DNA from: Lepisosteus oculatus
Lineage: Eukaryota; Chordata; Actinopteri; Semionotiformes; Lepisosteidae
Direction: 5' to 3'
Length of the DNA stretch: 64,000 nt
NCBI RefSeq assembly: GCF_040954835.1
Contig: NC_090711.1
Span: 13,883,001-13,947,000, forward strand
In this document: positions 53,709 to 64,000 of the stretch, piece after piece
Layout of the letters: each line of letters opens with the position of its first letter
How positions within the stretch are numbered: the first letter of the stretch is position 1
Notes under the pieces: generated by a model
The model's input: only the letters and a program-made list of their open reading frames with translations
The model's database searches: none
Told to the model about the DNA's origin: nothing
Program-made: the position numbers and the translations under genes

Positions 53709-56700
53709 GCCAGCCTATCTGTGAATATTTCTTGAGAGCAAATAGGTGATATGGTACTGTATCCCCAGAGTTAATAAAACCTGTCTCAAATTAGCCAAGC
53801 TAATTTTTCACTTCACAGAATCTTTTACAGTTTTTATCTTTGCTTCAAGGAAAACAGTCTTGGGAAAATGGTTCCCAGAAAGAGTTTTCAGAAGGAGTCC
53901 AGGCAGTTGAATGAGTCAGCACCTCACACATTAAGAGTTTACAAACAAAGTCAAGGTTGTGTAAAAATACTGATTTTGTTTTCAATGGCTGATCAGAGGG
54001 AACCCACCTGTCATGACGGTGTCGAGGTGCTCTCTGTGTGGACAGGTGGGGTGACAGGGCAGGACAGAGGGTCAGGACCGAAGACAGAAGCAAGCATACG
54101 GCTAAACTGTGTTTTAATCACGTCATTAATTAAGAAAAGGCCATACTTGAGGGATTTCCTAAGCTGTTCAGTCTTATTTCATAGGCTTCGACCCAAAAGA
54201 AACAGCACTTTGTACGCATTTACATTTTTAGAAAATTCTGTTATAGGTATGTTTACATGCTTTTTTTATGATTATGCATTATGCTTTGAAGCCAAGTATT
54301 TTGGAGTGCCATATCGAAACTATCTGCCTTTAGGTTAACTAATAGCCGACTAATCTGAAATCTAAAAAAAATCCAAATCCCAAAGCAGACCAACAACCAG
54401 AAAATTCGAGAAGGGTAGAATATCATGTAATTCTGATGTTCTAATTTTCTGACTCTAATTTTGCCCCGAGCAGCAAGCGTGAACTAATGTTTGCCTGGAC
54501 CCCCCTTTACTACACCTGACACATTGCCACGTGAATGTTGTGTATACATACTTGAACAATCTTAAAAATGAACCAAATTAAAGATATACAGTCATGTCTG
54601 CTGTTTACAAGCAGTAGGGAGATGGCATGTTTTCAGCTCTTTCCAGAAGAGGATACTCACGTAAATATTCTAGGTTCAGAGTGCTAAACAAGATAATCCC
54701 CTGAAATCCAGACGGAGTAAGACTGATGTGTCCGAGGACCTGATCCTTAGGCATGGTGGAATTATTCTCTGTCTAGCCAGCGGCACTGGGCCGGGTCAGA
54801 ATCATGGCAGAGTAAGAGTAAGTTTGGCAGAGCCACAGTAGTGACTGGTGACATGTGATGCGGAACTCTCACATGATGCAGGACAGGTCATTGGCGTGGG
54901 GGGAGTTATGTGCTGTCTAGGGAGTAACACTGATTATGTATGGCGCCCGCAAAGCACTACGCTCGAAATTCACCTATCCGCCACACATTTTAAAATCACC
55001 GCAGTGCATTCTAATCAGCCCAGTTCTTTCAAATCCAAGCCTGTAGGTCTGGGCCTGTAGAGAGTATCGCTGTGAAGCCAAACAATGACTTTGTTCAACA
55101 GCATCCACAGATGGCCTCATGTTGCTCAGCTCAACCATATTGTTAAAAGACAGGTAACAGTTTGTAAATGAGGAAAGATTTAAATTTAACCTTCTTCCAG
55201 CCTATTCCCTGTGGGATTGTTCTTCCTGTGCTACAAGCAGAATCTCAGCATATTCCACATCAAGCTTGTGACACTCTGAACTTCCCACACCAGGGAGCCC
55301 CTGTGAACTAATACGAACACTTGGTTTTTGTCTTATTTTTCACAAAGTGGCAACCACAAGCACTTATTATTTCTGTAGGTTACTATCGTCATGAGAGAGA
55401 AGCAATAGGGTCAGGATTCCTTGGCATACAAAATCGCACATCTTGCCTCTTACTAATCAAAGCCATTACAGGGGCGTTCCACTGCTAGAACACATCTTCA
55501 AAGATGACAATTTTAAGTTTGGCAAAGTAAACCACGAAGGAATCTTCCACAATTTTAGGTCAAGCTATTGTTCATACTGTAAACACTGTCCCTCCTTTAT
55601 TTATTAGAAAAGCACAGTGGCTGGAAATTTAATGTATAAACCAATGAAAACCAGGAACACAGGACTGAATTGCACTGAGACATTTATTTATGTATTTATT
55701 TAATTCACTTGGACCGAATGCAAATACAGCAAACACACACCACCAAGCACTAGGGGGCAATGTAGAGCAAAGGGGGGGTGACAGGAGTGGGTGGGGGGAG
55801 AAACGTATTTAGTGGGTGAGAGTTGGGGGAGCAGAGTAAATAGGTGCTCCTACTAGCCGTGCACAGAGCTACAAGGGTGTAGACTGGGATGCTCACGCCA
55901 CTAGTGCTTTGTTTTCTGCAGTGCACAGAGCTCCTTTGCAGTAATGCAAAACTGTCCACACAGAGCCTGGCCGCTGTCAGCAATGATACGGGACTCTCCG
56001 TCTGCATGACCCCTGCAGATTCCTCTTTGCACTTGCCTGAGTCTCCTGAGTGCTGCTGCGTGTATATAACTAAAGTCATTTTTTCACACAGCCGAGTTCC
56101 CACATAAAGACAGGCTATGCACAGTGGTAAAATACTGCCCCAGGTACCTGTGCTGCACAAACTCCTCAAGCTGTTTTCAGAGTTCAGCTGCACCAGTGGG
56201 GCAGACTGCACGTATTCTTTAAAACTGCCCACTTGTAATGAGACGTGTATCGGCATGATCCATGTCTGACTCCAGCAGCAGATACAGCACTATCCTACTG
56301 CAAGTTGATACCAAACCTCTTGGCCTGGTTAACAAGAAATCTGTTTTAAACATTGACATTAACAGCCCATGCTAAGTTTAAATTAATTTAAATGATACAA
56401 GTAAACAGGTATTGCTGTGTCATGTTCTTTCTGGACAACATCTGAAACATCTGAAACATTGAGATTCATTAAGCTCCCTGCCTCCCCATCCCACTCCAGA
56501 TAGATGCTGGAGTTCTACAGCATCACAAGCAGGGGATACTCTCAAGTAGTTCTGGAGTCATTTCCGAGAGCCTGAACCCCAGAGCTTTGGTACAGTCAGG
56601 CTTGTCCTAACCAGCACTCTGAGCCGGACCGCACCATTGCTGACAGTGACTTAAGCTGCACTTTGGAACGGAGTGCCATGAACATTACAGACAACCATCA

Positions 56701-59700
56701 ACTCCAGCATTACCTGACAAAAAAAGAACTTAAAAAATATATTTATATATATATATTTAAGAAACAAAAGTCACCAGCAGGTAAGACAGATCAGGATTGG
56801 ATTTTTTTTTTCCTGAAAAAGTACATTAGTGGTCCAGTGAGGGTTTTGTCCCATCCCCAATCGAGTGCAAGAAGGGAGGCGATAAACTGGGTGTCGAGGT
56901 GATGTGAAACCATGGCAACCGCATCCAGGGGGCTGCAGAGATGCACTACTGGGCCACAACGAGCCATGTTGCCAGGTAAAGCTGTGAAGGCTACAAATAC
57001 AGGTTCAGCAAAGCTGTATCTTTATTTCCTCCAAGAGCATTCATTGTGAAACCACAGCACACTAAAATCATATTTTTGTAAGACCTTGGCACTGTAAGTG
57101 TGATTGTAGCAGAAACCCGGATACTTCAAGTAAGCTTTTCTGTATCAGTGTCGCTAAGAGGCCACTTTGATCTACTGTTTATATTCTGTGAAATACCTGC
57201 TGTACATAACATATATCGATGGATTGCATTAATAGGTGTTGAACGTTGTGTGTTCGCTGGCTGTCAGGGCTTGGCTACTGCTTGGGTAGATTCAGATGTG
57301 GGGGTATGGCTCTCAAAGGCTGGACTGCACTATCCTGAACAGCAGGGACTCTTGGGTTCTTTGACTGACACGGCTCAGCTTCAACGTGTTGGCTCAGTTC
57401 CGCTGGGAAGAGAAAACCGGTTACAGATCACATTGCCTCTACTGTGTTCCGCAGACAGAAAGTTGCCTGGGATCAACCTCTCGTTGCTGCATTTCTTCCC
57501 TCTGGGGTGTTTGTACTCACCCAGCAAGAGATCATGCACTCGGTTCCAGGAGGATAAAACCCTTGCCCCACATTCACCATTCTCATAAATACACAGGCAA
57601 ATTCATACATTATAAATTAAAAAAAACAACAAAAGAAAAAGATCTCCTCACATTTCAATATTACTTAATAGAATTCATATATTAAAACCAATTTACTGTC
57701 TATGTCCAATCCGTAATGAGCCTACATCAGGATTCATTAGCTTTTCAACCATAGCGATGGGGATGGAGGCGACATTTGAAGGCAGGCATGGGGAAGGGGT
57801 AGGAAACTAAAATTGGTTTTTGGAACCAAGCCCGTTTTCTTTAATTGGAACTTTAAAAAAAAAAAGGAGGCAAAACCCAAAAGTACCAAAATGACAACCG
57901 ACGTACAAGAAAAAGATTTTCTGCCCTTGTGTCTTGTTGGTATGGGAGCACAGGCCCCTGAGCCTACGGTGGCGATGGAGCCCCTGCCCGGCTGGTCGAG
58001 GTCCATCTGCACACACGCACCTTCCCATCGGGCCTTGCCACAGCGGAGGAGCTCCTCGATTCCTGCTTCTCCCGTCTCTGCTGCTTCTCTGCTCCTCCTT
58101 CCCGCCCCTCTCGGGCAGCGTGGAAGCACAGCCGCACATGTTCCACGGAATTGCATGTCTTTGCACGGGTCTCAAGGATGCTGAACTAGTTCTGCCTCTA
58201 TTCACGATGCTAATGTGTTTCCCCAGTGGGAAACAGTCCTGTATTCTAAGCCAGCGTCTGGATTTTTTAAAAAGTCGTTTGGCTTAAATTAATTTACAAA
58301 CCAGCACTGAAGCCATCCAAGCTGTTTTTGGACTGGATAGTTTTTTCCCCACGAGTTATCTTTTCCAGTGTAAGTTGTTAAGAAAACTGAATTATCTAAC
58401 AGTGCTCGACTTGCTCGTTTACAGCGGTTTGGGGCTGGGCTGTGTTCTAAATACTACTTGTTTTAAACAAACTGGGGGTAGAATGATACCATTCATGGTG
58501 TTTGTGTCAGATTTGGCTGAACACTTTGGCACAGAGCACGACAGAAATCAATGAGGAAGTCTGAAAAAACTCTAAGGGAAGGGAGAAGTCACTGAAATAT
58601 CTCTTATCTCCTCTTCCTGTCCCCTGACTACAGCGAACTCTGAAGCCCATGCATGAGGAGGACTGAGAGACAGCAGCACAGGCCACAGTGTGTGTGGATT
58701 TGACTGTTGTGGATATATAGTGATAGGGGACATTAAACAAACACAGGATGGGAACCTGCAGAGTTGAGTCAACAGGGCAATGAGGAAGAATAAATCATTT
58801 CCTTACATGTCTACAGAACAGAACTGAAATGAAGGATTCTGGGCTTACCTAAGTGCTCAAATATGACGATAATATCACATTACAAACACATAACCCCCAT
58901 CCTGCAAGAGTGAATATACAGTAACAAACAGGGGCTCTTATGGTCCAAACTGTTGTTCCTTCTGTTCACAAAAACCCTTATGATTTAGTGGAGTGGAGGA
59001 CGAAGGAGGGCTAGCTCCAGTCCCTGTGAACGGGACTCAAACCTGTTGCCACGAGCAACTCTGTGTCCGATCTCTGTGCTCCTGCTCCCTTCCCACAGGC
59101 CTCAGGCCTGACAAATACAGCAAGTGTTTTGGCCTACCCATGGCAAACCAAGCTAGGCAAAGTGCAACAAAAAAACACGACGTCACTTGAAAAGCAGAAC
59201 AGAAGACTTTCTAAAACGCGTTAGTTGTAGGTGTGTGTAGTTTGCATGTGACTACCTTTCTAAGTCTAGTTTTGTGGGTCAGTCCAGGCGGGGTTTGGGG
59301 TGGGGTCAGGGGGGTTGTATCTAGAAGCAGCAAAGATCCCCAGGTGAAAGGAAGAACATGCTCCAGCAGAGGGGTGGCTGTTGCACTCACAGGCGGCGCT
59401 GGCGGGAGTGAGTCCAGGGGGGGGAAGAGCAGTGGGGGCACCCCGTGCGGCGGGGCCTCTCATTGCAGTTTCTTTCGCGAGCTCGTCTGCAGTTCTGGTC
59501 GTCCTCCCGTGCAGCAGATGGGGTGTGGTGCGGTGTGTTTTTCTCTCTCTCTCTCTCATCCGTTGCCAGCGAGTGAGGTTGGTACTGGGAAGCAGCCAGG
59601 GGGCTCGTAGGCATTGGCGGGCAGTAGCAGGCGAGGGTCCCCTCCCGTCCCCATTCCCAGCAGGGGCCCGGGCTCCGGAGCAGGCGGTTCAGAGATCAGG

Positions 59701-60081
59701 ACTGTGGGAGAACACAGACCGCCTTAAAAACTCACAGACCGCCTTAAAAACTCACAGACCGCCTTAAAAACTCACTTCCCATGAGCAGCCCAACTGCTAA
59801 TGTCATTAGAAAATTCACCGCTCTTTGCGTATTCATGCAAATCATTGCCAGACGCCATGAGCAACTAAACAGATGGTAACCTACTCCTGTTTTTTTTTTT
59901 ATAAAACTGCATTTTTTAGGAAGATAAATGTAAATGTAATACAAAATGTAAATCCTGTCTGCCAGGGCTTAAAATGTCTTACAGGCGTATTCACCCCTTT
60001 CCAACAAGTCCCATATTATCGTTGATGCATTTTGTTAAAGTGAACGTTTCTTTTTTTAAAGATGAATGTTCGACCAGAAGG
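53709..60081. other. Gene-poor stretch; right part may be EPB41L1 3' UTR
   Basis: No exon recognised. Minus-strand AATAAA hexamers at 57021-57026, 55683-55688 and 55695-55700 could end a long 3' UTR of EPB41L1, whose last recognised codons are at 60.6 kb. ORFs at 57.8-58.3 kb and 59.2-59.8 kb overlap on both strands in GC-richer sequence and show no domain. Confidence 0.35.
59713..59773. repeat. 20-bp tandem repeat, 3 copies
   Basis: The unit cacagaccgccttaaaaact is repeated three times without change. It lies in the gene-poor stretch. Confidence 0.9.
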
Positions 60082-60150
60082 TGTCAAAGTGGCGCAGTGG
60101 TCAGCATTGCTGCCTTACAGCACTGGGGCCCTGGGTCCAATTCTGGGAGG
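60082..60150 (+). mobile_element. V-SINE-like 5' fragment
   Basis: aaagtggcgcagtggtcagc, attgctgccttacagcactg, gggccctgggtccaattctg: only the tRNA-related head is present. Confidence 0.6.
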
Positions 60151-60597
60151 AGTATCTTGCTGAGAAGAGATATTTTGCTGTAGTCATATCAGTTATGCCC
60201 TTGTCAAAATGGCTTGTAAATTATGATAAGGGATCTTTTCACAGGCCTTTTGTTGATTTTTTACTTGACAGGTGAAGCCCAGTGTTTCTTCTGCAATTGT
60301 TCTACAAAATACTGATTTGCTTGGGTTATTTGGCTCCAAAAGCTTTGGATTTCTCATTTATGCATAGCAAAGGGTGTGATTTTCTTTTCAGACAGCTCAG
60401 TGCTCTTTTACTGCTGCAGGAAATTATCATTAACATCCCCCTAAGGAGCTTCTTAGTGGGTGACACACTCTCAACACTTTTTTTACAGGCAACCATTACA
60501 CTGATGTTTTGCAAAAGCTCATGTCATAACAGGGTCCAGGAAGGCAGAAGAGGTCTAGAAGGATCAGTCATCAAAACTGTCAGAATTGAATTACAAA

Positions 60598-63500
60598 CTA
60601 CAGACACAGGTTGACAATCACTGTCTGGGGTACCTCTGACTTGCTGTGTTTCTCTTGAGCAGTGGATTGTGTTTCCCTGACAACCACTGCCTTGGTAACC
60701 AGCATGTCAGGGTGCTGTTGCTTGGCTTCTTGTATAGCCAGGGCCAGGGCCTGAGAAAGAAGAGAGGAGAAGATTATTTGACAATCTGCTGGTCAAATCA
60801 ATCATCGTGGCTCCATATTCATTGTGAAGTTTTTCTGTTGCTCTACACGATTAAACAATTGGTTTGTCACAAAAAATGATAATAGAGTTCAAACTAGCAA
60901 CAATTTCCCTGTCCCAACAATCTCCATACAGATAACTAAACTGATTAAACTACAAAGGTTCTTCCTCTGAGAGCTCAGAGTCGATGATCAGGATTAATAA
61001 CATATAACACAGCAATTCCCACCACATGGGAACATATAGAACACAACAGAACTACATGTTCTAGGCTGAAGAGGTGTGTGAAAGGGTCTGTCTAGTTCTG
61101 TAGGTCTTGACTTCAATCTAGACTCAAGACTGGTTCGTTTACTAGTATCTAGTAATAATGAGTTTTGGCTTTATTTTGAGTGTTCTTTTGCCGATGTACT
61201 GTAAACTATTGATGTACCTGGAAAAATAGGATCAAAGAGAAACATAGACAATAGAAGTGCCAGTATGATCTGAGGACAACGCACCTGGTCTTGGTCGACA
61301 TCGTCATCCCCAGTGATGATGATTCTCTTCTCGATCCTGGTCTCCGAGTATCCACCCTTCACAGTCTGCAACACAACAGCACACTTCAGTCTACAAGACT
61401 GCTAGAAGCAATCCAGTCTGATGGATCTGCTTTTCATCGCGTAGAGCAGAGGATTAAGTCAATACAGTTCCCCAGCAGTACAGTCAAGAACCACAGAGGG
61501 GTTTTTCCAATTGGGTAGGAGGAGAAGCCCCTTTCTGGGGAAAGAGAGGAGACTGGGTTAAAAGTGTGCATCCAATCTGTCACAAAAAAAGGATCTGCAT
61601 TTTGCACTGTTTTGTTGCTTTAGTTTCAGTGCCTGTTGCTCACAGTCTAAATACTTGTCATGTGCACAGCATCACATTAGCCTGCAGCAGGCAGTTTTAT
61701 GATTTATTTTACCACACCCAAGCTTTACTGAGATTTCAATGTGTTTTACTAAACTCTTTTTTTACTTTTACTAAGATTTTAATGTCTAATAATCAATCTA
61801 TTAGGCCCACTCTGTAAGTCATATGCTGTCTGTAACTTACGGGGCGCAACCCAAAACTGAGGCGTCACGATCCTCTCTAATAAGCTGAAAGTTTCTCCTA
61901 CACAAGCGGGTTTTTGTGTAAGCCTTTCAGCAGCGTGGAGAAAACAAATATTGCATTATTACAAGTGGACACGGCATTATTTCACAAATAATTTTTAATG
62001 CAAAATCTGAAAAAAATGTTAAAAAACATTTTGCGACTTTGTTCAAAAATAATTGTTTAAAAACTGAAATACAATCTTCATGAAAGTACTCTCTTACATT
62101 CATAGAATAAAACAACAGTGTTACTTTCCCTTTTGTAGAAAGGAATTAGTATAAGGAAAATGCGTACTACTGTACATCTACTTTTAGACATCAAGTATAA
62201 CTCCAGGTAATGGAGCATTCCTGGGTTAAACGTGCAGCATTAAAACATACTCCCAGAAGGACAGCTACATCCAGAAGGATGGGATTAAACACAGCTGGGC
62301 GCACAGCCCATCGACATCGATGTGGAAGATTTGGCTGATGACATTTTGAGCGCTGCTGGCCTTCACGAGCAGCTCGTCGAGATCCAAAAACGACAAGACA
62401 CTGTTTCAAAACCAAACAGAATCACTAAATGCGCTCTGGATCAAAGCGAAAGAACAAAAAGCCATCCTAGGAAATGGAGCTCTTGAAGGTTTTACTACCA
62501 TTTTTTTTCCAACCAACTTGTGTGAAGCCGGTTTCTGAGCGCCCCCCCCATCACAGAACTGAAGCTTTGAAGCCGACAGCAACCAGAGCAGGACTCAAGA
62601 CGCAGCCTTTCAAAATACAGGCCAGGGTTTGAACTACTGTACCTTCAAAGCTTGTGGAAAGTCGCAACGTTTTTTTGTACTATCCGTGCTTCTGCAAACC
62701 TATTGTGCACTACCACTTAATAAAGAAACCATTTTCCTAAGCTATGATTATATTTTACGGAAATCAATTAGTATTTAGTACATACAACATACAACAAACA
62801 TACATACAACAAAAGGAAGTCAATTTAAAACTGAGGCTGTGAAGCTGACTGCCAAACTCAGTCTGGTTCCTGACTAAAAAAGGTTTAGGAGCCTTGCTGT
62901 AAGTGTCCAGAGGAACTGTACAGCCTGTAGAACACCTGAGAGGCATGGCATGACTGTTCACATCCCAGCACAGCCCAGCGCCCTTTCGGAACCCTGGGGG
63001 GGTCGTTACCTTGGTAACATGTGTGGTAGTTGCTGAGGTAACGTTTTCTGTGGTGACGCTGTGTGGGGACATCCCTGCCTCCTTCCCCAAAGTGCTGGTC
63101 TTCACCTGTAAACAACCCACAAGAGCCAGTCAGTTCCCCAGGCCTGGCCACCCACTAGCAGTCTGCATTAACAGGTGGCCCACAGCTCTGTTCTTAGAAA
63201 CATGTTACAAGTTCACTGGAGCATTCTTAACATTTTTTTTTTGTTTCTTAACCTCCACCACCAAGGGGTGAGGAGTTTTATGTTCTCAAGCATGACAAGT
63301 GAGATGAATTTAATAACTGCAAACGTCAATGGGTGCTTTCCGTAACTTTTTCGGCTACCACCAGGACAACCGGGCCTGATACCATTTAGAGGACTCTGCA
63401 ATTTATTTATATGTTTTAAATGAATCATTAAACCTGGAACTCAAGGTCTTGTACTTTCCCCAGAGAGTAAACAAGCTCTGTCTCTTTAAAGCACAGATAA

Positions 63501-63843
63501 GAGAGCTTAAAAAAAAAGTCTGTGGTTAGATACAAAATTAACAGTAAAGAACCTCAATAACAACATCCCAGGAGAATACAGTGAGACTATTTAATACTGG
63601 AGGGCCTAGTGAGTAAGACTATTGATATTTCCAGTCTAGGAGCCAAGAGAGAAGGTTTGTACTGTAGCTGCAGAGTCATCCACTCATATGACCTTTCAAA
63701 ATAACATGAGGTCATTCATTTCGGAGAGAGACTTTTCAAAGGCAGCTGCTGGAAAAGGGGGGTGTACTCACAGGGGAACTGGTGTCCAGGGGTGTTGCCT
63801 GGGGACTGGGAGGTGCCTCCTTCCCACTGCTCAGACTGTGACT
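60598..63843 (-). CDS. epb41l1: EPB41L1 (protein 4.1N), C-terminal exons, partial
   Basis: Membrane-cytoskeleton linker of the protein 4.1 family; its C-terminal domain binds partners such as glutamate receptor subunits in neurons. Exons in order: 63772-63843 ([15 protein letters not shown]...), 63010-63105 ([14 protein letters not shown]... TTTHVTK), 61285-61365 ([27 protein letters not shown]) and 60598-60750 ([20 protein letters not shown]...). All are phase 0. [14 protein letters not shown] and QAxxEAKxQHPDM are diagnostic of the 4.1 C-terminal domain. EPB41L1 is preferred over its paralogues because human EPB41L1 lies near RPN2 and GHRH. The FERM and spectrin-actin-binding exons are outside the window. 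The end is uncertain: reading on gives [12 protein letters not shown] and a stop, but GAG/GTACCC at 60634 could be a donor. The 63.8-kb exon is less certain. Confidence 0.88.
61285..61365 (-). CDS. epb41l1: EPB41L1 exon: conserved 4.1 C-terminal domain core
   Basis: Encodes 27 residues starting [14 protein letters not shown] and ending DDDVDQDQ, between TTGCAG and CAG/GTGCGT. This is the best-conserved exon of the family, and its reading frame is intact. Confidence 0.93.
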
Positions 63844-64000
63844 CTGGAGGAGACAAGAGCAGGGGGTTACATGCAGGTAGCAGAAACCCATTTTAAATAA
63901 AAGACAGGAAACGGAGAAATGTCTTCCTTTTTTGACAATGTGGGGAAGCAAATAGGTTCCCCACATTGAAGAAGAGCAAATAGGATGCAGGGACACTGTT

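Noticed and set aside
57737-58287. Overlapping ORFs including one with a hydrophobic segment
   Set aside because: Five frames are open on both strands in a GC-rich patch; the hydrophobic run comes from T-rich sequence, and no family fits.
59211-59767. ORFs of up to 128 codons in GC-rich sequence
   Set aside because: Both strands are open, composition is repetitive, and no conserved motif or splice structure was seen.

Overview
This is intron-rich vertebrate nuclear DNA from a ray-finned fish. Exons with consensus splice sites alternate with long repeat-filled introns, and the coding matches are to vertebrate-specific families. The mobile elements are a 5S rRNA-derived SINE, tRNA-derived SINEs of the V-SINE kind, and Rex1/CR1/L2-like LINEs. 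The number of old CR1-like LINE relics would fit a non-teleost such as a gar or bowfin, but I cannot fix the species.

Four genes can be supported. CDK5RAP1 (minus, 3,354-14,193) is a mitochondrial tRNA methylthiotransferase; 13 coding exons join without a frame error into 569 codons with all six expected iron-sulphur cysteines. GHRH (plus, 5' exon near 17.1 kb, CDS 18,145-22,309) is the growth-hormone-releasing hormone precursor; its hormone exon is unmistakable and five coding exons give 147 residues. RPN2 (minus, 25,127-43,522) is ribophorin II of the oligosaccharyltransferase; 17 exons give 642 residues. The right end holds the last exons of a protein 4.1 gene (minus, 60,598-63,843, continuing past the window), best called EPB41L1 from its C-terminal domain and its neighbours. 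GHRH, RPN2 and EPB41L1 also lie close together on human 20q11.23 and CDK5RAP1 is on 20q11.2, so the block is old linkage and not an operon-like unit. The four products work in separate processes.

Layout: 1-3.3 kb, unresolved sequence plus the CDK5RAP1 3' UTR with a 37-bp minisatellite. 3.3-14.2 kb, CDK5RAP1. 14.2-17 kb, promoter, a LINE relic and a SINE. 17-22.6 kb, GHRH, whose first intron holds a large snap-back element. 22.6-43.5 kb, RPN2 and its 3' UTR. 43.5-47.9 kb, RPN2 promoter, then a nested transposon cluster (a LINE inside a SINE, with a second LINE copy tail-to-tail). 47.9-60.6 kb, gene-poor sequence with scattered SINE and LINE pieces. 60.6-64 kb, EPB41L1 exons.

I found no RNA gene, CRISPR array or new multi-gene system. 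The most interesting items are the 5S-derived SINE family, antisense to the host gene in all eight intronic copies; the processing sites and second candidate peptide of the GHRH precursor; the nested and inverted retrotransposons; and two strong palindromes.
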